DNA of 64,000 nt from Streptococcus equinus (GCF_900104225.1 NZ_FNJK01000003.1:124001-188000), one strand, 5' to 3'; numbered from the stretch's first letter, positions 36,022 to 46,386 are shown. Made by a program: numbers and translations. The notes: generated by a model not told the origin, from the sequence alone.

Positions 36022-37371
36022 ATGACACATATTAAATTTGACTATTCAAAATTGTTGGGTCAATTCGTCGAACAAGAAGAAATCGACTTCATGCAAACAC
36101 AAGTCAACGTTGCTGACGAATATTTGCGTAAAGGTACAGGACCTGGTTCTGATTTCCTTGGTTGGGTAGACCTTCCTGAAAACTACGACAAAGAAGAATT
36201 TGCTCGTATTCAAAAAGCTGCTGCTAAAATCCAATCAGACAGCGAAGTTCTTGTCGTTATCGGTATCGGTGGTTCTTACCTTGGAGCACGTGCTGCTATC
36301 GATTTCTTGAGCAATCACTTCTACAACCTTCAAGCATCTGCAGATCGTAAAGGTCCACAAATCCTTTACGCTGGTAACTCAATTTCTTCAACTTACCTTG
36401 CAGACCTTGTTGAATACGTTAAAGATAAAGATTTCTCAGTTAACATCATTTCTAAATCAGGTACTACAACTGAACCAGCTATCGCTTTCCGTGTCTTCAA
36501 AGAACTTCTAGTTGAAAAATACGGTCAAGAAGAAGCTAACAAACGTATCTACGCTACAACTGATAAAGCTAAAGGTGCTGTTAAAGTTGAAGCTGTTGCT
36601 AACGATTGGGAAACATTTGTTGTTCCAGATAACGTTGGTGGACGTTTCTCAGTATTGACTGCTGTAGGTCTTCTTCCAATCGCTGCTGCTGGTATCGATA
36701 TCGAAGCTCTTATGAACGGTGCTAACGCTGCTCGTAAAGAATTGACTTCTGCTGAAATCTCAGAAAACATCGCTTACCAATACGCTGCAGTTCGTAACGT
36801 ACTTTACCGTAAAGGTTACATCACTGAAATCTTGGCTAACTACGAACCATCACTTCAATACTTTGGTGAATGGTGGAAACAATTAGCTGGTGAATCAGAA
36901 GGTAAACACCAAAAGGGTATCTACCCAACATCTGCTAACTTCTCAACTGACCTTCACTCACTTGGTCAATTTATCCAAGAAGGTTACCGTAACATCTTCG
37001 AAACAGTTGTTCGTGTTGATAAACCACGTAAAAACGTTGTTATCCCTGAATTGTCAGAAGATCTTGATGGTCTTGGATACCTTCAAGGTAAAGATGTTGA
37101 CTTCGTAAACAAAAAAGCAACTGATGGTGTACTTCTTGCTCACACTGATGGTGGCGTACCTAACATGTTCTTGACACTTCCTCAACAAGATGAATTCACT
37201 CTTGGTTACACAATCTACTTCTTCGAGTTGGCTATCGGTCTTTCAGGTTACCTTAACGCTGTTAACCCATTCAACCAACCAGGTGTAGAAGCATACAAGA
37301 AAAACATGTTTGCTCTTCTTGGTAAACCAGGATTTGAAGACTTGTCAGCTGAATTGAACGCACGTCTTTAA
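36022..37371 (+). CDS. pgi: Glucose-6-phosphate isomerase
   Basis: 449 aa glycolytic enzyme interconverting glucose-6-P and fructose-6-[20 protein letters not shown] and the sugar phosphate-binding [14 protein letters not shown] are intact, as are [10 protein letters not shown] and [16 protein letters not shown] 36022 is preceded by GAGGAG. Strong codon bias. The 200 nt upstream hold no gene. Confidence 0.97.
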   Translation: MTHIKFDYSKLLGQFVEQEEIDFMQTQVNVADEYLRKGTGPGSDFLGWVDLPENYDKEEFARIQKAAAKIQSDSEVLVVIGIGGSYLGARAAIDFLSNHFYNLQASADRKGPQILYAGNSISSTYLADLVEYVKDKDFSVNIISKSGTTTEPAIAFRVFKELLVEKYGQEEANKRIYATTDKAKGAVKVEAVANDWETFVVPDNVGGRFSVLTAVGLLPIAAAGIDIEALMNGANAARKELTSAEISENIAYQYAAVRNVLYRKGYITEILANYEPSLQYFGEWWKQLAGESEGKHQKGIYPTSANFSTDLHSLGQFIQEGYRNIFETVVRVDKPRKNVVIPELSEDLDGLGYLQGKDVDFVNKKATDGVLLAHTDGGVPNMFLTLPQQDEFTLGYTIYFFELAIGLSGYLNAVNPFNQPGVEAYKKNMFALLGKPGFEDLSAELNARL

Positions 37372-37388
37372 TTCATCAATACACAGAT

Positions 37389-37417
37389 AAAAAGCTTCCG
37401 AAAGGAAGCTTTTTTTT
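37389..37417 (+). terminator. pgi terminator
   Basis: AAAAGCTTCC-gaaa-GGAAGCTTTTTTTT hairpin with T run. Confidence 0.9.
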
Positions 37418-37490
37418 GCGTGTGAAAAATATGTGAGCATGAAATTGTGAAAACAAATAAAATTTCTTTCCAAATTTTCTGAATATTTGT

Positions 37491-37622
37491 TATAATAGTA
37501 TACAATTAACTAACTTTGAATGGAAGGAATAGAGTGTTTGGCAAGGGAGTAGTTTTTATTACCCCAAGCTAAAGTATTGGAAAAGGCGAATTTCTGCCAT
37601 TTACACTCTTGGTATCTTAAAT
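37491..37622 (+). promoter_or_regulatory. dapH promoter and structured leader
   Basis: A TATAAT -10 (about 37491-37498) is followed by an about 120-nt leader. AGAGTGT (37531-37537) pairs with ACACTCT (37603-37609), enclosing a GGGAGTA/TACCCC hairpin and GGC-gaatttct-GCC. No Shine-Dalgarno precedes the ATG at 37623. The compact closed fold suggests a cis-regulatory RNA; the ligand is unknown. Confidence 0.5.
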
Positions 37623-38321
37623 ATGACTGCACAAAAAATGACGGCTCAAGAGATTATTGCTTTTATTGGAAATGCGGAGAAAAAAACAAATGTTAAGGTA
37701 ACATTTGAAGGTGAACTTGCTGCAGCTGTTCCAGAGAGCGTTCTAAAATTGGGTAATGTGCTTTTTGGTGACTGGAAAGATATTGAACCACTTTTGGCTA
37801 ATTTGACTGAAAATAAAGATTACGTTGTTGAACAAGATGGCCGTAATTCAGCTGTTCCATTGCTTGATAAACGTAATATTAATGCACGTATTGAGCCAGG
37901 TGCTATTATTCGTGACCAAGTGACTATTGATGATAATGCCGTGGTTATGATGGGTGCAGTTATTAATATCGGTGCAGAAATCGGTGCTGGTACTATGATT
38001 GATATGGGTGCTGTTCTTGGTGGACGTGCTATTGTTGGTAAAAACAGCCATATTGGTGCAGGAGCAGTACTTGCAGGTGTGATTGAACCAGCTTCAGCAG
38101 AACCAGTTCGTATTGGAGATAACGTTCTTGTTGGTGCTAATGCCGTGGTTATCGAAGGTGTTCAAGTTGGTAATGGTTCTGTCGTAGCAGCGGGAGCTAT
38201 TGTCACTAAAGATGTTCCAAAAAATGTTGTGGTAGCAGGCGTTCCTGCACGTGTCATTAAAGAAATTGATGCCAAAACACAACAAAAAACAGCGCTTGAA
38301 GACGCTTTGCGTAATTTATAA
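37623..38321 (+). CDS. dapH: Tetrahydrodipicolinate N-acetyltransferase
   Basis: 232 aa left-handed beta-helix acyltransferase of lysine/diaminopimelate synthesis, acetylating tetrahydrodipicolinate with acetyl-CoA. The N-terminal alpha/beta part is followed by hexapeptide repeats from about residue 90 ([21 protein letters not shown] onward, [26 protein letters not shown]). The next gene codes for the matching N-acetyl-diaminopimelate deacetylase, which settles the acetyl branch of the pathway. Confidence 0.95.
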   Translation: MTAQKMTAQEIIAFIGNAEKKTNVKVTFEGELAAAVPESVLKLGNVLFGDWKDIEPLLANLTENKDYVVEQDGRNSAVPLLDKRNINARIEPGAIIRDQVTIDDNAVVMMGAVINIGAEIGAGTMIDMGAVLGGRAIVGKNSHIGAGAVLAGVIEPASAEPVRIGDNVLVGANAVVIEGVQVGNGSVVAAGAIVTKDVPKNVVVAGVPARVIKEIDAKTQQKTALEDALRNL

Positions 38322-38379
38322 TAAGAGATATAAAGGCTTGGGAAATTCTCTCAAGCTTTTAAAAAATAAAGGAAACAAT

Positions 38380-39513
38380 ATGAATTTAGATTTAATTAAA
38401 ATTCGTCGTGATTTGCATCAGATTCCTGAGATTGGTTTGGAGGAATTTAAAACTCAAGCTTACCTTTTAGACAGTATTGCAGAAATCACAGCTGGAAAAA
38501 ATTTTGTTGAACAACGTACTTGGCGAACTGGTATTTTGGTCTTTTTAAAAGGTTCAGCTCCTCAGAAGACCATTGGCTGGCGCACAGATATCGATGCCTT
38601 GCCAGTGATTGAAGAGACGGGTCTACCATTTTCTAGTCAACATGAAGGACGTATGCATGCTTGTGGTCATGATATGCACATGACAGTTGCTCTTGGTTTG
38701 TTAAATGAATTGGTACAAGTACAGCCTAAAAATAATCTTCTTTTCCTTTTCCAACCAGCTGAGGAAAATGAGGCTGGTGGCATGCTGATGTATCAAGATA
38801 ATGCTTTTGGAGATTGGAAGCCAGATGAATTTTATGGGCTTCATGTGAGACCTGATTTTAAAGTTGGTGATATCGCGACAAATACCTCAACTTTATTTGC
38901 AGGGACTTGTGAAGTTTTGGTGACGTTTAAAGGAAAAGGCGGACATGCAGCTTTTCCACACGAAGCAAACGATGCGCTTGTAGCGGCTTCTTATTTTGTG
39001 ACACAAGTACAGACGATTGTTAGCCGTAATGTTGACCCTATTCAGGGTGGTGTTGTCACTTTTGGGTCTTTCCATTCTGGAACAACTAATAATGTTATTG
39101 CAGAAACCGCACAGTTGCATGGAACTATCCGAACGTTGACGCAGGAGATGAGTCTCTTAATTCAAAAACGTGTAACAGAGATAGCTCAAGGAGTGGCAGC
39201 AAGTTTTGGTATGGAAGTTGATGTAAACCTTAAGCAGGGTGGTTATTTACCTGTGGAAAATAATCCTGAACTAGCAAGTGAACTTATGGATTTCTTTAGA
39301 AACAGAGAAGCGGTTCATTTGATTGATTGTTCGCCAGCTATGACTGGAGAAGATTTTGGCTATTTATTGCATCAAATTCCTGGAGTCATGTTCTGGCTTG
39401 GAGTGGATACGCCATATGCGCTCCATCATCCTAAAATGAGTCCAAATGAAGCGGCGCTTCCATTTGCGGTTAGTGAAATCTCAGCCTTCTTAAAAGAAAA
39501 AGCAGCGAATTAA
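38380..39513 (+). CDS. N-acetyldiaminopimelate deacetylase (M20 family)
   Basis: 377 aa metallopeptidase-type amidohydrolase. [20 protein letters not shown], an E-H pair in [11 protein letters not shown] and [13 protein letters not shown] are the M20D metal-ligand regions. ATG 38380 has AAAGGAAAC upstream; the longer frame overlaps dapH and is unlikely. Acts after the acetyl branch transaminase in diaminopimelate synthesis; placed 58 nt after dapH. Confidence 0.93.
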   Translation: MNLDLIKIRRDLHQIPEIGLEEFKTQAYLLDSIAEITAGKNFVEQRTWRTGILVFLKGSAPQKTIGWRTDIDALPVIEETGLPFSSQHEGRMHACGHDMHMTVALGLLNELVQVQPKNNLLFLFQPAEENEAGGMLMYQDNAFGDWKPDEFYGLHVRPDFKVGDIATNTSTLFAGTCEVLVTFKGKGGHAAFPHEANDALVAASYFVTQVQTIVSRNVDPIQGGVVTFGSFHSGTTNNVIAETAQLHGTIRTLTQEMSLLIQKRVTEIAQGVAASFGMEVDVNLKQGGYLPVENNPELASELMDFFRNREAVHLIDCSPAMTGEDFGYLLHQIPGVMFWLGVDTPYALHHPKMSPNEAALPFAVSEISAFLKEKAAN

Positions 39514-39546
39514 AAAAGTAGCAGGGTTAGACCCTTGCTACTTTTT
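39513..39546 (+). terminator. Terminator of the dapH operon
   Basis: AAAAAGTAGCAGGG-ttaga-CCCTTGCTACTTTTT. Confidence 0.88.
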
Positions 39547-39555
39547 AGGTTTAGG

Positions 39556-39697
39556 AAATAAAAAAGCCGCTATTGGGAGGTAGCGGCTTAAAAAGGGAAG
39601 GACATGATTTTTCAATCATGTCCAGGAGATTTATGAAAAGGGAATAACTCCAAAAGAGCCAATTCCCAGCGGTTTGGGAGAACCGCTATTTAGGATA
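39556..39697 (-). ncRNA. csRNA-type small RNA 2 (CiaR-dependent)
   Basis: Minus-strand RNA of about 140 nt. 5' hairpin AGCGGTT-CTCCCA-AACCGCT presents CTCCC in its loop; a single-stranded patch reads AATCTCCTGG; GGACATGATT / AATCATGTCC forms a middle hairpin; the terminator is AAGCCGCTA-CCTCCCA-TAGCGGCTTTTTT, again with an anti-Shine-Dalgarno loop. Repeated exposed CTCC sequences and a CiaR-type promoter identify it as a csRNA. Confidence 0.8.
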
Positions 39698-39702
39698 GAT
39701 AT

Positions 39703-39735
39703 AGTATAGCCGAGAAACCTTAAAGAAACCTTAAA
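39703..39735 (-). promoter_or_regulatory. CiaR box and -10 of csRNA 2
   Basis: On the minus strand TTTAAG-GTTTC-TTTAAG (39735-39719), an exact CiaR repeat, then 10 nt and TATACT (39708-39703). Confidence 0.85.
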
Positions 39736-39775
39736 GTAAATTTTAAGGTTTTTACTGAGTAAAAAATCGGTTTTG

Positions 39776-39784
39776 TGTTATCAT
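39776..39784 (+). promoter_or_regulatory. Extended -10 of the 5-formyl-THF cyclo-ligase gene (leaderless start)
   Basis: TGTTATCAT ends 7 nt before the A of ATG 39791, without a Shine-Dalgarno. Confidence 0.55.
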
Positions 39785-39790
39785 AATAGC

Positions 39791-40318
39791 ATGGAAAAAG
39801 TAGCTTTAAGAAAGAGTATTATTGCGTATCTAAAAAATCAAGATAAAGCAGAAAAAGCCTTGAAGGATCAGGCTTTATTGGATGATTTGCTAGCAACAAA
39901 AGCATACAAAGATGCTAAAACGATAGCGACTTATCTAGCTTTTGATTTTGAATACAATACAGAATTGTTAATTAAGCAAGCTCAAAAGGATGGTAAAACT
40001 ATTTTAGTTCCTAAAACTTATCCAAAAGGAAAAATGATTTTTTGTGTCTATAATCCTCAACAATTAGTTAAGACAAAATTTGGCTTGTGGGAACCTGTGG
40101 ATGACGTAGCTGTGGAAAAATCAGATATTGATTTGATTCATGTTCCTGGTGTTGGTTTTAATCAGAATGGTTTTCGAATTGGATATGGGGCAGGCTACTA
40201 TGATAGATATTTAACAGACTACAGCGGTCAAACCATTAGTACGATTTATGATTGCCAAAAGGCGGATTTTCAACCAGATAGCCACGATGTAGCTGTTATG
40301 GAGGTATTAAGTCGATGA
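39791..40318 (+). CDS. 5-formyltetrahydrofolate cyclo-ligase
   Basis: 175 aa enzyme of folate salvage that converts 5-formyl-THF to 5,10-methenyl-THF with ATP. An N-terminal basic LRKSIIAYLKNQ region, VPKTYPKGKMIF and the nucleotide-binding GFNQNGFRIGYGAGYYDRYL are family-typical. Start at ATG 39791; predicted leaderless mRNA. Its stop overlaps the rhomboid start by 4 nt. Confidence 0.94.
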   Translation: MEKVALRKSIIAYLKNQDKAEKALKDQALLDDLLATKAYKDAKTIATYLAFDFEYNTELLIKQAQKDGKTILVPKTYPKGKMIFCVYNPQQLVKTKFGLWEPVDDVAVEKSDIDLIHVPGVGFNQNGFRIGYGAGYYDRYLTDYSGQTISTIYDCQKADFQPDSHDVAVMEVLSR

Positions 40319-40986
40319 AAAAAGTTTTTAAGGAAAGTCCAGTAACCATCTTTCTACTGGCTTTAACGACCTTGGTTTTTATAGCCATGCAGTTGATTTA
40401 TTTTGGTAATGCAACATCTAACCAAGCGATTTTTAATGCTGGTGGAATGTATGGAGCTTATGTTAGCCTATTCCCAAGCCAATTATGGCGCTTGGTAACA
40501 CCTATTTTTGTCCACATTGGCTGGGAACATTTTTTCTTTAACATGTTGACGCTTTATTTTGTTGGACAAATGGCAGAGCAAATTTGGGGCCATCATAAGT
40601 TTTTGGCTTTGTATGTTTTATCGGGAATTGTTGGTAATATCTTTACACTTTTCTTTACTCCAAATGTGATTGCAGCAGGTGCTTCAACGTCGCTCTTTGG
40701 TGTTTTTGCAGCAATTATGGTTGTAGGATATTTTGGAAGAAATCCTTATTTGAAAGAGCTTGGACGAAATTATCAAGCTTTGATTATCATTAATTTGATT
40801 TTTAATTTATTTACGCCAAGTATCGGGATTGCAGGGCATATCGGTGGTCTTGTTGGTGGCATTTTATGTGCTGTCTTTTTACCAACGCTTGTGGAAAAAG
40901 ATATGTTCAAGCCATGGCAACGCTGGTTAGCAGCGGGTGGATATGTTGCTTTAAGTCTTCTTTTGATTGTAATGGCTTTGCATTAG
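40315..40986 (+). CDS. Rhomboid family intramembrane serine protease
   Basis: 223 aa, six to seven membrane helices. Catalytic dyad Ser124 in GASTSLFG and His175 in GHIGG; the HxxxN region is H72-FFFN. Substrates in streptococci are largely unknown. Overlaps the upstream gene (ATGA), the conserved streptococcal order fthC-rhomboid. Confidence 0.94.
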   Translation: MKKVFKESPVTIFLLALTTLVFIAMQLIYFGNATSNQAIFNAGGMYGAYVSLFPSQLWRLVTPIFVHIGWEHFFFNMLTLYFVGQMAEQIWGHHKFLALYVLSGIVGNIFTLFFTPNVIAAGASTSLFGVFAAIMVVGYFGRNPYLKELGRNYQALIIINLIFNLFTPSIGIAGHIGGLVGGILCAVFLPTLVEKDMFKPWQRWLAAGGYVALSLLLIVMALH

Positions 40987-40993
40987 AACTAAC

Positions 40994-41031
40994 AAAAAGT
41001 TCCTCTAGACACTGTCTAGAGGAACTTTTTT
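40994..41031. terminator. Bidirectional terminator between rhomboid gene and galU
   Basis: AAAAAGTTCCTCTAGAC-act-GTCTAGAGGAACTTTTT, a perfect 17-bp stem with A/T runs on both sides; serves both convergent genes. Confidence 0.93.
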
Positions 41032-41044
41032 ATGTTATAGCATA

Positions 41045-41965
41045 TTATTTAGTTTCTTTTTTAGCTGATTCAGCTTCTAATTTTTTACCCAAATCGATAA
41101 GATATTGTTTCATACTATCTTTGATTTGTGGGTGTTCAAGGGCATAGTCAATAGAAGTTTTCATGAAGCCAAATTTATCACCGACATCATAGCGATCACC
41201 ATTAAATTGACGTGCAAAAACTCGTTGTGTTTTATTCAAAGTGTCGATAGCATCTGTCAATTGGATTTCGTTACCAGCTCCAGGTTTTTGAGTTTCAAGA
41301 ATATTGAAGATTTCTGGAGTAAGAAGGTAGCGACCGATGATAGCAAGATCACTAGGTGCATCTTCAGGTGCTGGTTTTTCAACGAATGTTTCAACACTGT
41401 AAAGTCCGTCTTTTCCTTCACCTTGAGGTGCGATAACGCCGTAAGATGAAACTTCTTCATGTGGCACAGGCATAACAGCGATTGTTGATGCATGTGTGTT
41501 TTCGTAGTCGTTAATCAACTGTTTTGTAAGTGGCACAGCTTTGTCGTTGTTGATATCCATAAGATCATCACCAAGCATAACAACAAATGGTTCATTACCT
41601 ACGAAGGCTTTAGCTTGAAGAACGGCATCCCCTAATCCACGTGGGTGGCTTTGGCGGATGAAGTGAAGGTTAATGGCTGTGGTGTCATTAACGAGTTTAA
41701 GAAGGTCTGTTTTTCCTTTATGTTCCAAGTTGTATTCTAGTTCGAAGTTTGAATCAAAATGGTCTTCGATAGAACGTTTTGATTTACCAGTAATAACCAA
41801 GATATCTTCTATGCCTGATTTTAAGGCTTCTTCTACGATAAATTGAATGGTTGGTTTATCAACAATTGGAAGCATCTCTTTAGCGAGTGCTTTTGTGGCT
41901 GGCAAGAAACGAGTTCCAAGACCAGCTGCGGGAATAACGGCTTTTCTAACTTTTCTCATACTCAT
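41045..41965 (-). CDS. galU: UTP-glucose-1-phosphate uridylyltransferase
   Basis: 306 aa enzyme making UDP-glucose for cell wall and capsule sugars. N-terminal nucleotide-binding [42 protein letters not shown] and a late [13 protein letters not shown] are typical. ATG 41965 has AAAAGGAG at good spacing. Follows gpsA, a frequent streptococcal pair. Confidence 0.95.
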   Translation of the reverse strand: MSMRKVRKAVIPAAGLGTRFLPATKALAKEMLPIVDKPTIQFIVEEALKSGIEDILVITGKSKRSIEDHFDSNFELEYNLEHKGKTDLLKLVNDTTAINLHFIRQSHPRGLGDAVLQAKAFVGNEPFVVMLGDDLMDINNDKAVPLTKQLINDYENTHASTIAVMPVPHEEVSSYGVIAPQGEGKDGLYSVETFVEKPAPEDAPSDLAIIGRYLLTPEIFNILETQKPGAGNEIQLTDAIDTLNKTQRVFARQFNGDRYDVGDKFGFMKTSIDYALEHPQIKDSMKQYLIDLGKKLEAESAKKETK

Positions 41966-42007
41966 ACGAGAACTCCTTTTCATAAATAAACTAATAATTT
42001 TTTGGTT

Positions 42008-43024
42008 TTAATGCCATTCGTTTTCTGAACGGAAATCGTTTGACATCATGCCAAGAATGCTTTCGCGAACGTCAGCACCTTCGTAGATTACTTTGTAGAT
42101 AGCACTTGTGATTGGCATGTAAACATCCAATTCTTTTGCTAGCTCATAAGCAACTTTAGTTGTTGAAATCCCTTCGATAACCATGCCCATGTTTTTCTCG
42201 ATATCTTCGAGTTTTTCACCGCGACCAAGAGCATCACCAGCTCGCCAGTTACGAGAGTGAACAGATGTTCCTGTTACGATAAGGTCTCCGACACCAGAAA
42301 GTCCGCTATAAGTGAGAGGGTTAGCTCCCAATTTAACTCCAAGGCGCGTAATTTCAGCAAGGCCACGTGTAATGACAGCAGCCTTAGCGTTGTCACCAAA
42401 ACCAAGACCGTGAAGGGCACCAGCTCCAACAGCGATGATGTTTTTAAGGGCACCAGCTGTTTCTACACCGATGACGTCAGTATTAGTGTAGAGACGGAAA
42501 TAATTGTTACTAAAGAGTTTTTGAACGTATTTAGCAGCTTCGTGATCTTTTGAAGCAGCAGTGATCAAAGTAATATCTCGAACAATTGTTTCTTCAGCGT
42601 GGCTTGGCCCAGAAACAACAACGATTTCAGAACGCAATTCAGCAGGAATTTCTTCTTCAAGAATTGTTGATAAGCGTTCGTGTGTTCCAGGTTCAAGACC
42701 TTTTGAAGCGTGCATGATAACAGCTTTGTGGTCAAGTGTTTCAGCGACTTGTTTTGCAACCAAACGTGTTACTTTTGTTGGAACAACAAACAAGATAGCA
42801 TCAACATCTGTAAGTGCTTCTTTTAAGTCTAGTGTCGCTTTGATGTTTTCAGAGATAACGATATCTTTGAAGTAGCGAGTATTTGTGTGTTTCGTATTTA
42901 ATTCTTCGATTTGTTCTGGGATATTTCCCCATAGACAAACTTCATGTCCATTGTCGTTTAATACTTGTGCAAGAGCGGTTCCCCAAGAACCAGGCCCTAA
43001 GACAGCAACTTTTTGTCTTGTCAT
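42008..43024 (-). CDS. gpsA: Glycerol-3-phosphate dehydrogenase (NAD(P)+)
   Basis: 338 aa; makes sn-glycerol-3-phosphate for phospholipids. Rossmann motif [13 protein letters not shown] at the N-terminus; the catalytic Lys region [25 protein letters not shown] and the GDLIVT region are present. GAGAGGAGT precedes ATG. Operon with galU, 42 nt downstream. Confidence 0.96.
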   Translation of the reverse strand: MTRQKVAVLGPGSWGTALAQVLNDNGHEVCLWGNIPEQIEELNTKHTNTRYFKDIVISENIKATLDLKEALTDVDAILFVVPTKVTRLVAKQVAETLDHKAVIMHASKGLEPGTHERLSTILEEEIPAELRSEIVVVSGPSHAEETIVRDITLITAASKDHEAAKYVQKLFSNNYFRLYTNTDVIGVETAGALKNIIAVGAGALHGLGFGDNAKAAVITRGLAEITRLGVKLGANPLTYSGLSGVGDLIVTGTSVHSRNWRAGDALGRGEKLEDIEKNMGMVIEGISTTKVAYELAKELDVYMPITSAIYKVIYEGADVRESILGMMSNDFRSENEWH

Positions 43025-43227
43025 TTTTACTCCTCTCTTAAACGAGCAAGATTACATTCTCCATTATATCATAAGAGCAGTCTGTTTGTCTTTGTTTATT
43101 AGAAAAGGTGAGTTTTGTCATCTTTTTACTTAAGCTGTATTATAGAAAAAACGTCGATATGTTTTTGTAAAATAACTTGTGGTATAATGAAATGACTTAA
43201 CAGGAATAGGAAAGGAAGACTTATCTG

Positions 43228-43995
43228 GTGATTGATTTAGAAGAGATTCTGTCTAAGATGAATCCCAATCAAAAAATCAACTATGACCGTGTCATGCAAC
43301 AAATGGCAAAGCGTTGGGCGCAAGAAGAAGTAAGACCCAAAATTCTTGTCCACGTTTGTTGTGCACCGTGTTCAACATATACTTTAGAATATTTAACGCA
43401 GTATGCTGATGTGACCGTTTATTTTGCAAATTCAAATATTCACCCTAAAGATGAATACCTTCGTCGTGCCTATGTGGTGCAAAAGTTCATCTCGGAATTT
43501 AATGAAAAAACAGGCAATACTGTTGATTTCATCGAGGCACCATATGATCCATCAGAGTATTTCCAAAAGGTTCATGGCTTAGAAGACGAACCTGAAGGTG
43601 GAGAACGTTGTACGGTTTGCTTTGATTATCGCTTGGATAAAGCTGCTAAAATGGCAGTTGAGCTCGGATACGATTACTTTGCCAGTGCGCTAACAATCAG
43701 TCCACACAAAAATTCTCAAGTCATCAACAGTGTTGGTATTGAAGTCCAAAAAGTTTATGCGACTAAATATTTGCCAAGCGATTTCAAGAAAAACAATGGC
43801 TACCGCCGTTCAGTTGAAATGTGTGAAGAATATGATATCTACCGTCAATGTTATTGTGGCTGTGTCTTTGCAGCAAAAATCCAAGGTGTTGATTTAAATC
43901 AAATCAAAAAAGAAGCCAAAGAATTTATGGTCGGAAAAGATGGTGAAAAAGAATTCCCACACATTCGATTTACATTTGAAGGAAAAGAAATTTAA
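43228..43995 (+). CDS. queH: Epoxyqueuosine reductase QueH
   Basis: 255 aa (formerly DUF208), the QueG-independent enzyme for the last step of queuosine synthesis. Cysteine clusters for Fe-S and metal: VCCAPC (Cys44, 45, 48), RCTVCFDYRL and QCYCGCVF. GTG start preceded by GGAAAGGAAG. Complements tgt at 32241 in tRNA modification. Confidence 0.93.
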   Translation: MIDLEEILSKMNPNQKINYDRVMQQMAKRWAQEEVRPKILVHVCCAPCSTYTLEYLTQYADVTVYFANSNIHPKDEYLRRAYVVQKFISEFNEKTGNTVDFIEAPYDPSEYFQKVHGLEDEPEGGERCTVCFDYRLDKAAKMAVELGYDYFASALTISPHKNSQVINSVGIEVQKVYATKYLPSDFKKNNGYRRSVEMCEEYDIYRQCYCGCVFAAKIQGVDLNQIKKEAKEFMVGKDGEKEFPHIRFTFEGKEI

Positions 43996-44021
43996 TACGA
44001 ATAAGTAATTAAGGAGACAAC

Positions 44022-44468
44022 ATGAGTAAAATTAGAGGGTTTGAATTGGTTTCACAATTCACAGATGAAACATTGCTACCAAAACGTGAAACAGCGCATG
44101 CAGCTGGTTATGATTTGAAAGCGGCTGTCACAACAGAAATCGCACCTGGTGAGATTAAATTGGTGCCAACTGGTGTCAAAGCTTATATGCAAGCTGGCGA
44201 AGTACTTTATCTTTTTGACCGCTCATCAAATCCACGTAAAAAAGGTTTGGTTTTGATTAATTCAGTTGGTGTCATTGACGGTGATTATTATGGCAATCCC
44301 ACAAATGAAGGCCATATCTTTGCGCAAATGAAAAATATCACAGATGAAACTGTCGTCGTTGAAGCTGGCGAACGAATTGTTCAAGGTGTTTTTATGCCTT
44401 TCTTGGTTGCTGATGGTGACGAAGCAGACGGCGTACGTACTGGCGGATTTGGGTCAACAGGAAAATAA
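44022..44468 (+). CDS. dut: dUTP diphosphatase
   Basis: 148 aa homotrimeric dUTPase. Motifs: AAGYDLKA (1), FDRSSN (2), GVIDGDYYGN (3), ERIVQGVF (4) and RTGGFGSTGK (5). Removes dUTP and supplies dUMP. AAGGAG precedes the start. In related genomes radA follows directly; here another gene lies between. Confidence 0.95.
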   Translation: MSKIRGFELVSQFTDETLLPKRETAHAAGYDLKAAVTTEIAPGEIKLVPTGVKAYMQAGEVLYLFDRSSNPRKKGLVLINSVGVIDGDYYGNPTNEGHIFAQMKNITDETVVVEAGERIVQGVFMPFLVADGDEADGVRTGGFGSTGK

Positions 44469-44506
44469 GGCCTTAAGGTAAGAAACTAAGCAAGGAGGTA
44501 ATGAGC

Positions 44507-44523
44507 TATCGCTAAGAAAAAAA
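44507..44523 (+). repeat. 17-bp direct repeat, copy 1 (remnant of radA start)
   Basis: TATCGCTAAG plus seven A, identical to 44988-45004 inside the first codons of radA. It sits behind a perfect AAGGAGG that now has only a 4-codon frame (ATG 44501 to TAA). Confidence 0.85.
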
Positions 44524-44996
44524 TGGCAGATTATTTGTTGGTCATTGATATGCAGTTAGATTATATTACTGATGGTGAACCGTATAATGGGCGAAATTTG
44601 GTCCAAACCGTTAACCAAAAGATAGCTAGTTATCCGAAAAAACAAGTCATTTATGTGGTTAATCGTTTTTGGTGGGAGCTTGGCAAAAAGCCAAAAGTAT
44701 TTGCCAATGGCTTGTCTATTGTTTCTAACCAAATTTTTGAGAAACGCCGAGCATCTTGTTTTTCCAATCAACAGTTGAGAAGCTTTTTAGAAAATAATGA
44801 AGCGAATTGTTTAGAATTTATTGGTGTTGATGGTAATGCTTGTGTTAATAAATCTGTTCTTGAAGCGCTAAACTACGGTTATCAGGTTAGTATTGATCTT
44901 TTGTGCTTGGGAGTATCTAATCGAAAGAAATTTCAAAAAACATTGAAAAACTGGAGAAGGCACAGAGTATTGGTGAGGGGTGAAAATTATCGCTAA
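44523..44996 (+). CDS. Isochorismatase-like cysteine hydrolase
   Basis: 157 aa alpha/beta hydrolase of the cysteine hydrolase family: catalytic Asp9 in VIDMQLDY and the nucleophile region [14 protein letters not shown]. Members are nicotinamidases or amidohydrolases; the substrate is unknown. The best Shine-Dalgarno (AAGGAGG) lies 25 nt before the ATG, so the start is poorly served and reinitiation after the 4-codon frame at 44501 is possible. The gene is flanked by a 17-bp duplication of the radA start and thus looks inserted between dut and radA. Confidence 0.78.
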   Translation: MADYLLVIDMQLDYITDGEPYNGRNLVQTVNQKIASYPKKQVIYVVNRFWWELGKKPKVFANGLSIVSNQIFEKRRASCFSNQQLRSFLENNEANCLEFIGVDGNACVNKSVLEALNYGYQVSIDLLCLGVSNRKKFQKTLKNWRRHRVLVRGENYR

Positions 44997-46350
44997 GAAA
45001 AAAACAACGTTTATTTGTCAGGAGTGTGGCTATCATTCTCCTAAGTATTTAGGGCGTTGCCCAAACTGTTCATCATGGACATCATTTGTCGAAGAAGTTG
45101 AGGTGCAAGAGGTTAAAAATGCGCGTGTCAGCTTGACAGGTGAAAAGAGCAAACCAACTAAGTTAAAAGATGTTAGCTCGATTAACTATTCACGTACCAA
45201 GACTGATATGGATGAATTTAACCGAGTGCTTGGTGGCGGCGTCGTGCCAGGTAGTTTGGTGCTTATTGGTGGTGATCCTGGTATCGGGAAATCAACACTT
45301 CTTTTGCAAGTTTCGATTCAGTTAGCAGACAAAGGAACTGTTCTTTATGTTTCTGGTGAAGAATCAGCTGAGCAGATTAAATTACGTAGTGAGCGTCTTG
45401 GCGACATTGACAATGAATTCTATCTTTATGCTGAGACAAATATGCAAGCTATTCGCGCACAAATCGAGCAAATTCAACCTGATTTCTTGATTATTGACTC
45501 GATTCAAACCATTATGAGCCCTGATATTTCAGGGGTTCAAGGGTCTGTATCACAAGTCCGTGAAGTAACAGCAGAGCTCATGCAGTTAGCTAAGACCAAT
45601 AATATTGCAACCTTTATCGTTGGTCACGTGACTAAGGAAGGGCAACTTGCGGGTCCTCGTATGCTTGAGCACATGGTGGACACAGTCCTTTACTTTGAGG
45701 GGGAACGTCATCATACCTTCCGTATTTTACGTGCGGTGAAAAACCGTTTCGGTTCAACCAATGAAATCGGCATTTTTGAAATGCAATCTGGTGGGCTGGT
45801 CGAAGTGCTCAATCCAAGTCAGGTCTTCTTAGAAGAACGTTTGGATGGTGCGACTGGTTCAGCTATCGTGGTAACCATGGAAGGCAGTCGTCCAATTTTG
45901 GCGGAAGTTCAAGCTTTGGTGACACCGACTGTTTTTGGGAATGCCAAACGCACGACAACAGGACTTGATTTTAACCGTGTTAGTCTTATTATGGCGGTTC
46001 TTGAAAAACGTTGTGGACTTCTTTTGCAGAACCAAGATGCATATCTCAAGTCAGCTGGTGGTGTTAAACTTGATGAACCGGCGATTGATTTGGCTGTTGC
46101 GGTGGCTATTGCCTCAAGTTACAAAGAAAAGCCAACTAATCCCCAAGAAGCGTTTATCGGTGAAATTGGCTTGACTGGTGAAATTCGTCGTGTGACACGT
46201 ATTGAACAACGTATCAACGAAGCGGCAAAACTTGGCTTTACTAAAGTTTATGCACCAAAGAATTCTTTATCAGGTATTGATATTCCAGACAATATTCAAG
46301 TCATTGGTGTGACAACTGTTGGTGAAGTACTCAAAAAAGTATTTAGCTAA
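44980..46350 (+). CDS. radA: DNA repair protein RadA
   Basis: 456 aa RecA-like helicase for branch migration in recombination and transformation. N-terminal zinc finger [18 protein letters not shown], Walker [11 protein letters not shown], the [11 protein letters not shown] motif and a C-terminal Lon-like domain. GTG 44980 overlaps the previous gene by 17 nt; GGTGAGGGG upstream is a moderate Shine-Dalgarno. Confidence 0.96.
   Translation: MKIIAKKKTTFICQECGYHSPKYLGRCPNCSSWTSFVEEVEVQEVKNARVSLTGEKSKPTKLKDVSSINYSRTKTDMDEFNRVLGGGVVPGSLVLIGGDPGIGKSTLLLQVSIQLADKGTVLYVSGEESAEQIKLRSERLGDIDNEFYLYAETNMQAIRAQIEQIQPDFLIIDSIQTIMSPDISGVQGSVSQVREVTAELMQLAKTNNIATFIVGHVTKEGQLAGPRMLEHMVDTVLYFEGERHHTFRILRAVKNRFGSTNEIGIFEMQSGGLVEVLNPSQVFLEERLDGATGSAIVVTMEGSRPILAEVQALVTPTVFGNAKRTTTGLDFNRVSLIMAVLEKRCGLLLQNQDAYLKSAGGVKLDEPAIDLAVAVAIASSYKEKPTNPQEAFIGEIGLTGEIRRVTRIEQRINEAAKLGFTKVYAPKNSLSGIDIPDNIQVIGVTTVGEVLKKVFS
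44988..45004 (+). repeat. 17-bp direct repeat, copy 2 (in radA codons 4-9)
   Basis: Identical to 44507-44523; the two copies flank the isochorismatase-like gene. Confidence 0.85.
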
Positions 46351-46354
46351 TGAA

Positions 46355-46386
46355 GAAAAACTGAGATGTAAGTCTCAGTTTTTTTG
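46355..46386 (+). terminator. radA terminator
   Basis: AAAACTGAGA-tgtaag-TCTCAGTTTTTTT. Confidence 0.88.
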
